This document shows positions 15,508-24,435 of a stretch of DNA of 62,884 nucleotides, one piece after another. Position numbers and translations under genes: made by a program. The DNA lies in contig NZ_JASGBQ010000016.1 of NCBI RefSeq assembly GCF_030053595.1, forward strand, positions 1-62,884, given 5' to 3'. Within the stretch, counting starts at the first letter, position 1; every line of letters begins with the position of its first letter. The stretch is from Fusibacillus kribbianus. GTDB lineage: Bacteria; Bacillota; Clostridia; Lachnospirales; Lachnospiraceae. The notes beneath the pieces are model-generated. The model was not told where the DNA came from and searched no databases. It saw only the letters and a list, made by a program, of their open reading frames with translations.

Positions 15508-16995
15508 TTATCCCTGGGCTTCTTTTATACAGAATTCATATTCCGTACCCATCCGCTTCTTTAAAAACTCTGCCGTCTCCGGCTGTTCAAGAAGCTCGGT
15601 GAAAAACAGGCAGGCAGTGAGGCCGTCCCGAAAGGCTGCGCGGGCAAAGGTGACGGAAGCACGTAATACCGACTCCAGGCGCAGGGCTTCCTGTTCCAGT
15701 TCTTCAAAGGCGTCGGCTGCCAGACTCTTCATGACGGAAATCACATCAGAAATCTGTCGGCTTTCGAAGCCGGAGGTGTCCGTCCTCAGTCCTCTCAGGC
15801 GGGCCTCAGATGCCCAGGCTTTTATGGTATCAGCAAGCAGGAGTTCCCGTTCTTCTTCCTGTCGGGGAAGGAGACCGAACTCCTTTTTCTTTTGGAGAGA
15901 GTTGCCGCGCTTTTCCAGCTGCTCCTGACAGATGGATTCCAAAGACGGAAAATCCGGCTGTAACGGGACAAGACCATTGATGAAATAGGAAAGGCTCTGG
16001 AGCAGAAGCTGATGTTCCTTCCAGGCGCCAAGCTGCCGGTGAAGATTCTGAATCAGATATTCTGCGATGCAGAGTCTTTCGTCGGCAGGAGCCTCTGCCA
16101 GATTGGGAACATGCTCCGGCAATTGTCCTGAAGAAGTCAGGGCTTCCAGGCGGGTATCGGCTGAGAGGGACCGGTATAAGCGGTAATAGGAAGCGAAGCT
16201 TGTACACACTTCGGCACACTGGAGGTACTGGGAGAAGAAGGCTTCGCCTGCGGGCAGGGCCAGCTCCTCATAAAGCTCCAGGGTCCTGGAAAGATCCTCC
16301 CAGCTTCTCGGCGTGACAAATTCCTTTCCCAGGTCGGTGCGGCGGAACACATAAAAATGCTCCGGCTTCAGGGACAGGTAGGAAAGGACGGAACCGTGGA
16401 TATTCCGGCGAAGGGCGTAGGTACGCCACGCATCCAGATCCGGTTCCAGGGTGAGAAGACGGACTCGGTCCAGAGTCACGATGTCAAATTCACGGGCGGA
16501 GCGGTTGAATCTGGGCGGGTTGCCTGCCGCAGCGATGATCCAGCCCTCCGGCAGCCGATGGCTTCCGAAGGTTTTGAACTGAAGAAGCCTCAGCATGGTG
16601 GGGAGGAGCGTTTCAGATACACAGTTGATCTCGTCGAGAAAGAGGACTCCTTCCTCTTTTCCGGTTTCTTCCATGGTACGAAGAATGTCGGCAACGATCT
16701 CGCTCATGGTATATTCTGTGACAGAACAGGATTCGCCGTGGAAGGTCTGTTGCCGGATCACCGGCAGTCCGATGGCACTCTGGCGGGTATGGTGGGTCAT
16801 GGCATAGGAAAGAAAAGCGACGCCGCATTCCATGGCAGCCTGTTCCACCACCGCTGTTTTCCCGATACCGGGCGGTCCCATTAAAAGGATGGGACGGCGG
16901 TGAAGCTGGGGGATCCGGTAGAGACCAGCTTCATTTTTTGCGGTGTAGGCCTTGATGGTACGGCAGAGTTCTTCTTTGGCTTCCTGGATATTCAT
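15508..16995 (-). CDS. MoxR-type AAA+ ATPase
   Basis: A 495-residue AAA+ ATPase. Walker A G-P-P-G-I-G-K-T is at 40-47, Walker B V-L-F-L-D-E-I-N at 117-124, followed by a sensor-1-like A-A-A-G-N-P-P and D-R-V-R-L. MoxR ATPases usually work with a VWA-domain partner as a metal-insertion or remodelling pair. That partner is encoded immediately upstream with a 4-nt overlap. The C-terminal 200 residues are a helical extension beyond the core ATPase, longer than in many MoxR proteins. The substrate is not evident from the neighbours. Confidence 0.85.
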   Translation of the reverse strand: MNIQEAKEELCRTIKAYTAKNEAGLYRIPQLHRRPILLMGPPGIGKTAVVEQAAMECGVAFLSYAMTHHTRQSAIGLPVIRQQTFHGESCSVTEYTMSEIVADILRTMEETGKEEGVLFLDEINCVSETLLPTMLRLLQFKTFGSHRLPEGWIIAAAGNPPRFNRSAREFDIVTLDRVRLLTLEPDLDAWRTYALRRNIHGSVLSYLSLKPEHFYVFRRTDLGKEFVTPRSWEDLSRTLELYEELALPAGEAFFSQYLQCAEVCTSFASYYRLYRSLSADTRLEALTSSGQLPEHVPNLAEAPADERLCIAEYLIQNLHRQLGAWKEHQLLLQSLSYFINGLVPLQPDFPSLESICQEQLEKRGNSLQKKKEFGLLPRQEEERELLLADTIKAWASEARLRGLRTDTSGFESRQISDVISVMKSLAADAFEELEQEALRLESVLRASVTFARAAFRDGLTACLFFTELLEQPETAEFLKKRMGTEYEFCIKEAQG

Positions 16996-18452
16996 AACAG
17001 CTTCCTTTCCGTAACAATATCTTCTGCGGGTTCATCGAGCACCAGCGTTTCCGCCCAGGGCGGTACGTCGATGTTGTCATAATGGCGTCTGAGAAACAGG
17101 AAAATCGTTCTGACACCGGGGGATTCGGAGGGATAGATGCCTGCTCCGTCGGTAAAAAAGAGGATCGCAGGCAGATCCGTAAATTCTCCGCAGGCCTGCA
17201 GCTTCTTTATATGCTCGAAGGCGGGACAGAAATCGGTACCGCCCATACCGTGGATCTCCAGCGTCTCGATGTAATGCTCCAGGTCGTCCATGGAGGTCAG
17301 CTTATCGTCCCGTTCCACCGCAAGGTCGCACTGGAGGATATGGAGATTAAACGGGTGAAAGAACAGATCATTTTCCAGAATCAGATTCCGTGTCTCTTCA
17401 AGAAAAGCCTGGGTCAGGCTGCCGGAGCAGGAGGCGGAGGTATCAATGACGATGCACAGCTCACGGATCCTGGCGGTCTCCTCGTATTCCAGCGGTTCCA
17501 TGAGAGGGATGCCGTCCAGGTGCTCCAGCCCGTACAGGTAGGGGGCGTACTGAAAATCGCTGGAATTCAGCTTCATTTCTTCTCCCCAGCAGGCAAGACT
17601 TTTCAAAAGACTTCGGTAATCGTGGCGGCGGGTATCGGTGAGAGTGAGGGCGCGATGCCCTCTTCGCGAAATACTTCCCATGCTGCCGCCGGCTTGGGCA
17701 GGATTTTTTTCCGGGGACAGAGGCGCCCCCTTTATTGTGAGCTGGTTCTGCAGCTTTTTCCAGCGGCTTTTGGCCGAATCCCGGTTATTCCCATGAACAG
17801 GGCCGGATACGCCGCCGCTGCCCTTTCCTTCGCCTCCTGCTTTGGGGGACAGCTTGGGAGCGGAAGCCGCTGAATGAAGGATGGGCCACAGCTCATGACT
17901 GTCAAAGGAAAACTGTTCAGTAAGGATGGAAAGTTCCGGAAAAGAAGGAACTTTTTCCCGTTCCAGAGCGGCAGCAAGCTCTCCGGCGTGATAAAGAGAA
18001 ATGTCAGGAAGGCAGGAAGCAAGCTGTTTTAATGAATCCGCCATTCCATCGGGCAAAAGCTCCGGGATCCAGACACCGGCAATGTACCAGGCAGAGATAT
18101 CACAGGCCAGACGGAAGCTGCCTGGATGGCAGGAATAAACAGAGGAAAACGGATGGCCGAACAGACAGTGAATGATCTGGTGGAGGAGCAGGGCTTCGGA
18201 TTTTTTTGTATCAGGTGAGGAGGCCGCTGTCTTTTCCAAAAGAGAGCGGTTCCAGTAAATAGAACTGCCGTCGGTGCCGCAGATCTGAGCGGAGCCGTTA
18301 ATATCCGGCAGAGTATCAGAATCGTCGATGGCAGACCGGTGCCTGTCCACGAGCTTATCCGGAAGCTCCTCCAGCGGACGGGCCAGGGCATGGAGGCGCC
18401 GGTACAGCTGTTTTCTTGTGAGATTGAGAAAAAACGGAAGATCCTGTCCCAT
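16992..18452 (-). CDS. VWA-like domain protein with N-terminal metallopeptidase-like domain (DUF2201 type)
   Basis: A 486-residue protein. The N-terminal domain contains H-Q-I-I-H-C-L-F-G-H (91-100), an HxxxH arrangement recalling the metallopeptidase-like domain of DUF2201 proteins. A Gly/Ser/Lys-rich linker follows (about 205-260). The C-terminal VWA-like domain has the MIDAS motif D-T-S-A-S-C-S-G-S (about 335-343), and G-M-G-G-T-D-F and F-F-T-D-G-A-G further on. The gene overlaps the MoxR ATPase start by 4 nt, so the two are made together. The pair probably acts as a chaperone-like or metal-dependent machine; the target is unknown. Confidence 0.82.
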   Translation of the reverse strand: MGQDLPFFLNLTRKQLYRRLHALARPLEELPDKLVDRHRSAIDDSDTLPDINGSAQICGTDGSSIYWNRSLLEKTAASSPDTKKSEALLLHQIIHCLFGHPFSSVYSCHPGSFRLACDISAWYIAGVWIPELLPDGMADSLKQLASCLPDISLYHAGELAAALEREKVPSFPELSILTEQFSFDSHELWPILHSAASAPKLSPKAGGEGKGSGGVSGPVHGNNRDSAKSRWKKLQNQLTIKGAPLSPEKNPAQAGGSMGSISRRGHRALTLTDTRRHDYRSLLKSLACWGEEMKLNSSDFQYAPYLYGLEHLDGIPLMEPLEYEETARIRELCIVIDTSASCSGSLTQAFLEETRNLILENDLFFHPFNLHILQCDLAVERDDKLTSMDDLEHYIETLEIHGMGGTDFCPAFEHIKKLQACGEFTDLPAILFFTDGAGIYPSESPGVRTIFLFLRRHYDNIDVPPWAETLVLDEPAEDIVTERKLL

Positions 18453-18496
18453 GTCGGCTCCTTTCTGTATGGCTACAAGTATACCACAAAACTTCG

Positions 18497-18525
18497 TTGA
18501 CGGACAGACCGGAATGGAGTAAGAT
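18497..18525 (+). promoter_or_regulatory. Promoter of the thioesterase-HD-mscL unit
   Basis: TTGACG (18497-18502), 17 nt, TAAGAT (18520-18525). A minus-strand TATACT (18478-18483) nearby may serve the VWA gene. Confidence 0.55.
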
Positions 18526-18564
18526 AAGAGATAGTATAAAAAAGGGGAACCGCGGAGGCATACG

Positions 18565-18990
18565 ATGTGCAGTGGGGTTTATGAGAGAAGAGCCCAGTAT
18601 TATGAGACAGATCAGATGGGGGTTGTACACCATTCCAATTATATTCGGTGGTTTGAGGAAGCCAGAGTGGACTTCTTAAACAGAATCGGTGCAGGCTACC
18701 GAAAGATGGAGGCAGCCGGCATCGTGAGCCCGGTGGTGTCTGTGGCCTGTAAGTACAGGTCGATGGTACGCTTTGACGATGAGGTGGAGATCCGCCTTAA
18801 GATCACAGCTTATAACGGGGTAAAGCTCAGCCTTTCTTATGAAGTCCGGGATAAGAAGGATGGAACCGTGCGCTGCATTGGCGAGAGCAGTCACTGCTTC
18901 CTGGGACCGGAGGGAAAGCCTGTTTCACTGAAAAAGGATTATCCCCATTATCATGAACTTTTTATGAATTGTATGCAGGAGGAACAGTAA
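18565..18990 (+). CDS. Acyl-CoA thioesterase, 4HBT hot-dog family
   Basis: A 141-residue hot-dog-fold thioesterase of the YbgC/FadM type, hydrolysing acyl-CoA in the cytosol. The catalytic helix signature Y-Y-E-T-D-Q-M-G-V-V-H-H-S-N-Y (12-26), with the conserved Asp at 16, is intact, followed by W-F-E-E-A-R. The start has GCGGAGG 8 nt upstream. It is first in a compact unit with the HD hydrolase and mscL. The acyl substrate cannot be told from sequence. Confidence 0.9.
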   Translation: MCSGVYERRAQYYETDQMGVVHHSNYIRWFEEARVDFLNRIGAGYRKMEAAGIVSPVVSVACKYRSMVRFDDEVEIRLKITAYNGVKLSLSYEVRDKKDGTVRCIGESSHCFLGPEGKPVSLKKDYPHYHELFMNCMQEEQ

Positions 18991-19587
18991 ATGAAAACGG
19001 TACTTACGAGAGAGGAAGCCCTTGCACTTTTGAAAAAATACAATAAGGAGCCCTTTCACATCCTTCATGGTCTGACTGTGGAGGGGGCCATGCGGTGGTA
19101 TGCAAAGGAACTGGGATACGGAGAGGAAGAGGATTTCTGGGGAATCGTCGGTCTCCTTCATGATATTGATTTTGAACTGTATCCGGAGGAACACTGCAAA
19201 AAGGCACCGGAGCTTCTGAGAGAAGGCGGTGCGGAGGAGGAACTGATCCACGCGGTCTGCAGCCATGGCTATGGTCTTGTGACGGATATTAAGCCGGAGC
19301 ACACCATGGAAAAGGTCCTGTTTGCAGCAGATGAGCTGACCGGTCTCATCGGAGCGGCAGCCAGGATGCGTCCGTCAAAGAGCGTGATGGATATGGAGGT
19401 GCAGAGCCTCAAGAAAAAGTTCAAGGACAAACGCTTTGCAGCGGGCTGTTCCAGAGATGTGATCCGGGACGGCGCCGAGATGCTGGGCTGGAGTCTGGAA
19501 GAGCTTATGGAAAAGACCATTCTTGCTATGCGTTCCTGCGAGGAGCGTATCAATAAGGAAATGGAAAATCAGGAAAAGGAAAATTAA
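18991..19587 (+). CDS. HD domain hydrolase
   Basis: A 198-residue HD-superfamily metal-dependent phosphohydrolase. The HD pair lies at residues 57-58 in G-L-L-H-D-I-D-F, with a preceding H-I-L-H-G at 23-27, a C-S-H-G segment and an A-A-D-E-L-T-G-L metal-site Asp. It starts directly after the thioesterase stop codon, with AGGAGG inside the end of that gene. Substrate unknown; nucleotide phosphohydrolysis is the family default. Confidence 0.85.
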   Translation: MKTVLTREEALALLKKYNKEPFHILHGLTVEGAMRWYAKELGYGEEEDFWGIVGLLHDIDFELYPEEHCKKAPELLREGGAEEELIHAVCSHGYGLVTDIKPEHTMEKVLFAADELTGLIGAAARMRPSKSVMDMEVQSLKKKFKDKRFAAGCSRDVIRDGAEMLGWSLEELMEKTILAMRSCEERINKEMENQEKEN

Positions 19588-19605
19588 GAAAAGGAGGAGT
19601 TTGTT

Positions 19606-20121
19606 TTGGCAAAAGAGAAGAAAAAGGGAATCATTGGTGAGTTTAAAGAGTTTATCATGCGGGGGAATGTGATGGATATGGCAGTTGCTGTGATCGTCGG
19701 CGGCGCTTTCCAGAAGATCATTACTTCTCTGACCAATGACATTATCATGCCTCTCATTACTCTGATTACCGGAGGCATTGATTTCAACAACTGGTTCATT
19801 TCACTGGACGGAAGCAATTATGCAACATTGGCGGAGGCTCAGGCGGCAGGTGCGGCAACTTTCAATTACGGAACCTTTATTACCGTGGTGCTGGACTTCC
19901 TGATTCTGGCCTTTGTGATCTTTATGATGGTCAAGGGAATGAACAGCCTTGCAGCGAAGGCACACAAAAAGCCGGAGGAGGCTCCTGCGGCTCCCACCAC
20001 AAAGAAATGCCCTTACTGTTTAAGCGAGATCGACATCAAGGCTACCAGATGTCCTCACTGTACTTCCGAGCAGCCTGCAGAAGAGGAAGCAGAGGAAAAG
20101 GCAGAAGAGAAGGCAGAATAA
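19606..20121 (+). CDS. mscL: Large-conductance mechanosensitive channel with C-terminal zinc ribbon
   Basis: Opens under membrane tension to release solutes during hypo-osmotic shock. The 171-residue protein has the MscL start F-K-E-F-I-M-R-G-N-V-M-D-M-A-V-A-V-I-V-G and two TM helices (about 23-45 and 88-110). It is longer than usual: residues 133-153 form a zinc-ribbon-like C-P-Y-C ... C-P-H-C (Cys 135, 138, 149, 152), and a Glu/Lys/Ala repeat tail follows. The start codon is TTG, preceded by AAGGAGGAG. Third gene of the thioesterase unit. Confidence 0.93.
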   Translation: MAKEKKKGIIGEFKEFIMRGNVMDMAVAVIVGGAFQKIITSLTNDIIMPLITLITGGIDFNNWFISLDGSNYATLAEAQAAGAATFNYGTFITVVLDFLILAFVIFMMVKGMNSLAAKAHKKPEEAPAAPTTKKCPYCLSEIDIKATRCPHCTSEQPAEEEAEEKAEEKAE

Positions 20122-20221
20122 ACGGCTGCGGTTTTCAGGCGTGCACCGACGTCCATTGAAATTTCCCGGCAGCCGTGATAAAGTATAAACGAAGCAATGA
20201 GTCGGAAGAAGGGAAAATTCA

Positions 20222-20845
20222 ATGAAAGGAAAAAACAAAAAAGCTCTGACGATTCACGGTCAGGATATATACGTGCTGGGGATGATGGCAGCCCTGATAT
20301 CCTTTCTGGGATTTCTGGTGGAAAACCTCTGGCTGGCCGTCACGAAAGGATACATCAACAACCGCAATATGAACGCGCCATTTCTTTTAGGTTATGGCAT
20401 GCTGGTCCTGGTGATGTATTTTATGATGGGAACGCCGGAGCATATCCATCTGCCGTGCCGGATGCAGAGGAAGCTGACAAAGCAGAAGCGGTATGTACTC
20501 TATTTTCTGGGAGCGATGCTGTTTGTATGTGTCGGCGAGATCGTCCTGGGAATCGTGGTAGAGCATTTGTGCGGTATCGAATACTGGAATTACTCAAAAA
20601 TACCGTTACATATTACAAAGTACACCTCTATTCCCACCAGCGCAGCCTTTGCATCCATGATCACCGTGTTTATGGGACGGTGTTTCCAGCCGATCCTTCA
20701 TTTTGTATCAAGGCTGGATTACCGGGTGATGAAGGTTGTCAGCACGGTGCTTATAATCGTTATGCTTTGGGATTTTTGGGTAAGCTTCGGCATTATGATA
20801 AAAAAGAAGAATTTCTATTTGAAATGGAAGATCTTTCTCAGATGA
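20222..20845 (+). CDS. CmpB-like (ABC transporter type IV-like) membrane protein
   Basis: A 207-residue protein with about six TM helices. Segments G-F-L-V-E-N-L-W-L-A-V, N-R-N-M-N-A-P-F-L-L-G-Y-G and Y-W-N-Y-S-K-I-P-L-H resemble the C-terminal half of the protein at 11574-13310. These are hallmarks of the family called putative ABC transporter type IV. No ATPase lies alongside, so transport is unproven. The start has GAAGGGAAAATTC before it. A longer overlapping frame (20197-20862) is a shadow. A terminator follows. Confidence 0.75.
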   Translation: MKGKNKKALTIHGQDIYVLGMMAALISFLGFLVENLWLAVTKGYINNRNMNAPFLLGYGMLVLVMYFMMGTPEHIHLPCRMQRKLTKQKRYVLYFLGAMLFVCVGEIVLGIVVEHLCGIEYWNYSKIPLHITKYTSIPTSAAFASMITVFMGRCFQPILHFVSRLDYRVMKVVSTVLIIVMLWDFWVSFGIMIKKKNFYLKWKIFLR

Positions 20846-20868
20846 GAGGGATAAGGATTTGATCGACT

Positions 20869-20895
20869 CGGCGCCGTTTACTGCGGCGCCGTTTT
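20869..20895 (+). terminator. Rho-independent terminator
   Basis: CGGCGCCG (20869-20876) pairs with CGGCGCCG (20884-20891), followed by TTTT. Closes the unit ahead of the DUF1846 promoter. Confidence 0.75.
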
Positions 20896-20921
20896 GTCGG
20901 CAAAATTTATGAAAACCGGCC

Positions 20922-20950
20922 TTGTCAGGCGGCGGTCAATTCTGTATAAT
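20922..20950 (+). promoter_or_regulatory. Promoter of the DUF1846 gene
   Basis: TTGTCA (20922-20927), 17 nt, TATAAT (20945-20950). Confidence 0.8.
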
Positions 20951-20989
20951 GGGAGAGTGTAGAAGACGCCTTTGGAGGGGGATACAAAA

Positions 20990-22474
20990 GTGAAGAAGAC
21001 AGGATTTGACAATGAAAAATACCTTCAGATGCAGTCCGCTCATATCAAGGAACGGATTTCCCAGTTTGGCGGCAAGCTGTATCTGGAATTTGGCGGCAAG
21101 CTTTTTGATGATTATCATGCGTCCCGCGTACTTCCGGGCTTTGAGCCGGACAGTAAATTAAAGATGCTTCTCCAGATCAAGGATCAGGTGGAGATCGTCA
21201 TGGCTGTCTGCGCTGCCGATATAGAGAAAAACAAGGTGCGGGGAGATCTGGGAATCACCTACGATTCGGATGTGCTGAGGCTCATTGATGAGTTCCGGGG
21301 CATCGGTCTTTATGTGGGAAGTGTGGTGCTGACCAGATATCAGGGACAGCCGGCGGCGGAGGCCTTTAAAAAGCGGCTGGAGGCTTTGGGGGTGAAGGTG
21401 TACCGTCATTACCCCATTGAGGGTTATCCTTCCAATCTGGCCCGTATTGTCAGCGAGGAGGGCTACGGGCGCAATGAGTACATTGAGACCACCAGAGAGC
21501 TGGTGGTGGTGACGGCACCCGGACCCGGCAGCGGTAAGATGGCCACCTGCCTGTCCCAGCTTTATCATGAGCATAAGAGGGGGATCCAGGCCGGCTATGC
21601 CAAATTTGAAACCTTCCCCATCTGGAATTTGCCTCTCAAGCATCCGGTGAACCTGGCCTATGAGGCGGCTACGGCAGATCTGGATGATGTGAATATGATC
21701 GATCCCTTCCATCTGGAAGCCTACGGTGAGACTACGGTCAACTATAACCGGGATGTGGAGATCTTTCCGGTGCTCTCGGCCATGCTCGAGAAGATCATGG
21801 GAACCTGCCCTTATAAATCACCCACGGATATGGGAGTCAACATGGCGGGCAACTGCATTTTTGATGACGAAGCCACAAGGGAGGCTTCCCGCCAGGAAAT
21901 CATCCGTCGTTATTATACGGCTCTTTGCGGCCGCCGCAGGGGCCTTGTGGAGGACAATGTTGTCTACAAGCTGGAGCTTCTGATGAAGCAGGCCGGCGTG
22001 ACGGCAGAAGACCGGGCGGTGGTCAGACCTGCACTTTCCAAGGAAGAAGCAACCGGGGAACCGGCGGCAGCCATGGAGCTTCCCGACGGGACCATCGTTA
22101 CCGGACGAACTTCTGAGCTTCTTGGACCCTGCTCCGCTCTTTTGCTCAACGCGCTCAAGACTCTGGGCGGTATCGAGGACAGCGTCCATCTGATCTCGCC
22201 GACAATCATAGAACCCATACAGAAACTGAAGGTCGGTTCCCTGGGCAATAAAAATCCCAGACTTCACACAGACGAGGTGCTGATCGCCCTGTCCATCTGT
22301 GCCGCCACCGATGAGGAGGCAAAGAAGGCTATGGATCAGCTTCCAAAGCTGAAAGGCTGTGAAGCCCATTCCACGGTCATCCTGTCCCATGTGGACGAGA
22401 AGATCTTCCGGCGCCTGGGCGTCAATATCACTTATGAGCCAAAGTATCAGACTTCCAAGCTGTATCATGTATAA
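20990..22474 (+). CDS. DUF1846 domain-containing protein
   Basis: A 494-residue cytosolic protein matching the conserved DUF1846 family of Firmicutes in length and motifs: [10 protein letters not shown] near residue 30, [10 protein letters not shown] near 183, and [12 protein letters not shown] near 280. The G-P-G-S-G-K segment looks like a P-loop and is consistent with nucleotide binding. The biochemical role is not established. The start codon is GTG at 20990, with TTGGAGGGGG upstream; a TTG 18 nt earlier would sit inside that site. Monocistronic between two terminators. Confidence 0.9.
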   Translation: MKKTGFDNEKYLQMQSAHIKERISQFGGKLYLEFGGKLFDDYHASRVLPGFEPDSKLKMLLQIKDQVEIVMAVCAADIEKNKVRGDLGITYDSDVLRLIDEFRGIGLYVGSVVLTRYQGQPAAEAFKKRLEALGVKVYRHYPIEGYPSNLARIVSEEGYGRNEYIETTRELVVVTAPGPGSGKMATCLSQLYHEHKRGIQAGYAKFETFPIWNLPLKHPVNLAYEAATADLDDVNMIDPFHLEAYGETTVNYNRDVEIFPVLSAMLEKIMGTCPYKSPTDMGVNMAGNCIFDDEATREASRQEIIRRYYTALCGRRRGLVEDNVVYKLELLMKQAGVTAEDRAVVRPALSKEEATGEPAAAMELPDGTIVTGRTSELLGPCSALLLNALKTLGGIEDSVHLISPTIIEPIQKLKVGSLGNKNPRLHTDEVLIALSICAATDEEAKKAMDQLPKLKGCEAHSTVILSHVDEKIFRRLGVNITYEPKYQTSKLYHV

Positions 22475-22505
22475 ACACCATGTATCCGCATGGTTGATAA
22501 AGCTG

Positions 22506-22551
22506 ATAAAAAGAGAAGCTCTTCCGGATTGCGGAGAACTTCTCTTTTTTT
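22506..22551. terminator. Bidirectional terminator between DUF1846 and pyrG
   Basis: AGAGAAG (22512-22518) pairs with CTTCTCT (22539-22545), extended by TCTTCCG/CGGAGA, with an A-run on the left and a seven-T run on the right, so it can serve both converging genes. Confidence 0.85.
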
Positions 22552-22595
22552 GGTGCGCCTGGCGGCACACGCGTGTATGATTGCTTCTATTACTA

Positions 22596-24209
22596 TTACT
22601 GCTTCTTTTCCTGATACTCCAGGGCAGCCCCCACGAAACCGCGGAACAGAGGATGCGGCCGGTTGGGCCGGGATTTGAGCTCCGGGTGAGCCTGAGTCGC
22701 CAGGAACCAGGGATGGGATTTGAGTTCGATCATCTCCACAATGCGGCCGTCGGGAGAGATGCCGGATAAGGTCAGGCCGTTCTCCACCATAACAGCCCGG
22801 AAATCGTTGTTGACCTCATAGCGGTGACGGTGACGTTCATGGATGGTCTCCTGACCGTAGAGCTCATAGGCCTTGGTGGTCTTGTCAAGGACGCAGGGGT
22901 AGGAGCCCAGTCTCAGGGTTCCGCCGATGTCCTCGATGCCGTTCTGGTCGGGCATCAGATGGATGACCGGATGGGCTGTCTGGGGATCAAGCTCCACACT
23001 GTGAGCATCAGCATAACCGATGACATTGCGGGCAAATTCAACGATGGCAAGCTGCATGCCCAGGCAGAGGCCGAGGAAAGGAATCTTGTTTTCTCTGGCG
23101 TAACGGATGGCACTGATCTTTCCGTCGATGCCGCGGCTGCCGAAACCGCCGGGAACAAGGATGCCGGACACATCACCGAGGATCTCCGCCACATTTTCAT
23201 CGTTGACGGTCTCGGAATCCACCCATTTGATGGAAACGTCTGCCCGGTGGGCAACACCGCCGTGACGGAGTGCTTCCACGACACTGATATAGGCATCATG
23301 AAGCTGAATATATTTTCCTACGAGAGCAACGGTCACCTTTTTCTGGGGATGCTTCCAGGCGTCGATCATGGCTCTCCAATCACTGAGATCCGGCTCCGGG
23401 CAGGGAAGATGCAGGCTCTGGCAGGCAACCTCGGCCAGATGCTCCTCTTCCATGGCGAGAGGCGCTTCATATAAAATATCGACATCCAGATTCTGGAGTA
23501 CATGACTGGCGGGAACGTTACAGAAAAGGGCAATTTTAGCGCGAATTTGATCATCAAGAGGGTATTCGGAGCGGCAGACGATGATATCGGGCTGGATACC
23601 GATGCCCTGCAGCTCTTTGACGCTGGCTTGAGTGGGCTTGGTCTTCAGCTCGCCGGAGGCCTTGAGATAAGGAATCAGAGTGACGTGAATCAGAATGGCA
23701 TTTTCATGCCCAACATCGTGCTGGAACTGGCGGATGGCTTCCAGGAAGGGCTGGCTTTCAATGTCGCCGACAGTGCCGCCAACCTCGATAATGGCAATTT
23801 CCGTGTCCTGGGTTGAGTAATTGCGGTGAAAACGGTCTTTGATCTCGTTGGTAATGTGGGGAATGACCTGAACGGTGCCCCCGCCGAAATCGCCGCGTCG
23901 TTCCTTCTGAAGAACGGACCAGTAGATTTTGCCGGTGGTGACATTGGAGTTTTTCGTCAGGCTTTCGTCGATGAAGCGCTCGTAGTGTCCCAGGTCAAGA
24001 TCTGTCTCGGCTCCGTCGTCGGTGACGAAGACCTCGCCATGCTGAATGGGATTCATGGTGCCGGGGTCGATGTTGATATAGGGGTCGAACTTCTGCATGG
24101 TGACGGTGTAGCCTCTTGCTTTCAGCAGGCGTCCAAGGGATGCGGCTGTGATGCCTTTTCCAAGGCCGGAGACTACGCCGCCGGTAACGAACACGTATTT
24201 TACGGGCAT
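22596..24209 (-). CDS. pyrG: CTP synthase
   Basis: Makes CTP from UTP, ATP and glutamine in the cytosol, the last step of pyrimidine nucleotide synthesis. The 537-residue length is typical. The synthetase domain shows [15 protein letters not shown] (N-terminus) and [11 protein letters not shown]; the glutaminase domain shows [10 protein letters not shown], the nucleophile in [10 protein letters not shown], and a C-terminal H-P-E. The start follows AAGGAGG. Monocistronic, facing DUF1846. Confidence 0.98.
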   Translation of the reverse strand: MPVKYVFVTGGVVSGLGKGITAASLGRLLKARGYTVTMQKFDPYINIDPGTMNPIQHGEVFVTDDGAETDLDLGHYERFIDESLTKNSNVTTGKIYWSVLQKERRGDFGGGTVQVIPHITNEIKDRFHRNYSTQDTEIAIIEVGGTVGDIESQPFLEAIRQFQHDVGHENAILIHVTLIPYLKASGELKTKPTQASVKELQGIGIQPDIIVCRSEYPLDDQIRAKIALFCNVPASHVLQNLDVDILYEAPLAMEEEHLAEVACQSLHLPCPEPDLSDWRAMIDAWKHPQKKVTVALVGKYIQLHDAYISVVEALRHGGVAHRADVSIKWVDSETVNDENVAEILGDVSGILVPGGFGSRGIDGKISAIRYARENKIPFLGLCLGMQLAIVEFARNVIGYADAHSVELDPQTAHPVIHLMPDQNGIEDIGGTLRLGSYPCVLDKTTKAYELYGQETIHERHRHRYEVNNDFRAVMVENGLTLSGISPDGRIVEMIELKSHPWFLATQAHPELKSRPNRPHPLFRGFVGAALEYQEKKQ

Positions 24210-24259
24210 GTCTGTCCTCCTTATAATGTTGAAAAGCTCGGTCGAAAAATAACTTATAT

Positions 24260-24288
24260 AGTATACAACCAGTGAAAAAATATTGCTA
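24260..24288 (-). promoter_or_regulatory. Possible pyrG promoter
   Basis: TAGCAA (24283-24288), 17 nt, TATACT (24260-24265) on the minus strand, about 50 nt before the start. The -35 is weak. Confidence 0.4.
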
Positions 24289-24352
24289 GAGGTTTTTGAA
24301 GAAAATTTTATAAATCGTTAAGAATTGTGAACAATATTTCACGGGGGACGTA

Positions 24353-24380
24353 TTGATTTCTTGATGAAATGCTTTATAAT
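24353..24380 (+). promoter_or_regulatory. ftsH promoter
   Basis: TTGATT (24353-24358), 16 nt, TATAAT (24375-24380), about 55 nt before the ftsH ATG. Confidence 0.6.
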
Positions 24381-24435
24381 AGTAAAGACAGCGTCAGGCT
24401 GAGACGAAGATATTACAGACTAAAGGAGAAAATAT

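Noticed and set aside
20197-20862. Longer alternative frame overlapping the CmpB-like gene
   Set aside because: The frame beginning at 20222 has a ribosome site and clear TM helices; the alternative is hydrophilic and without motif.
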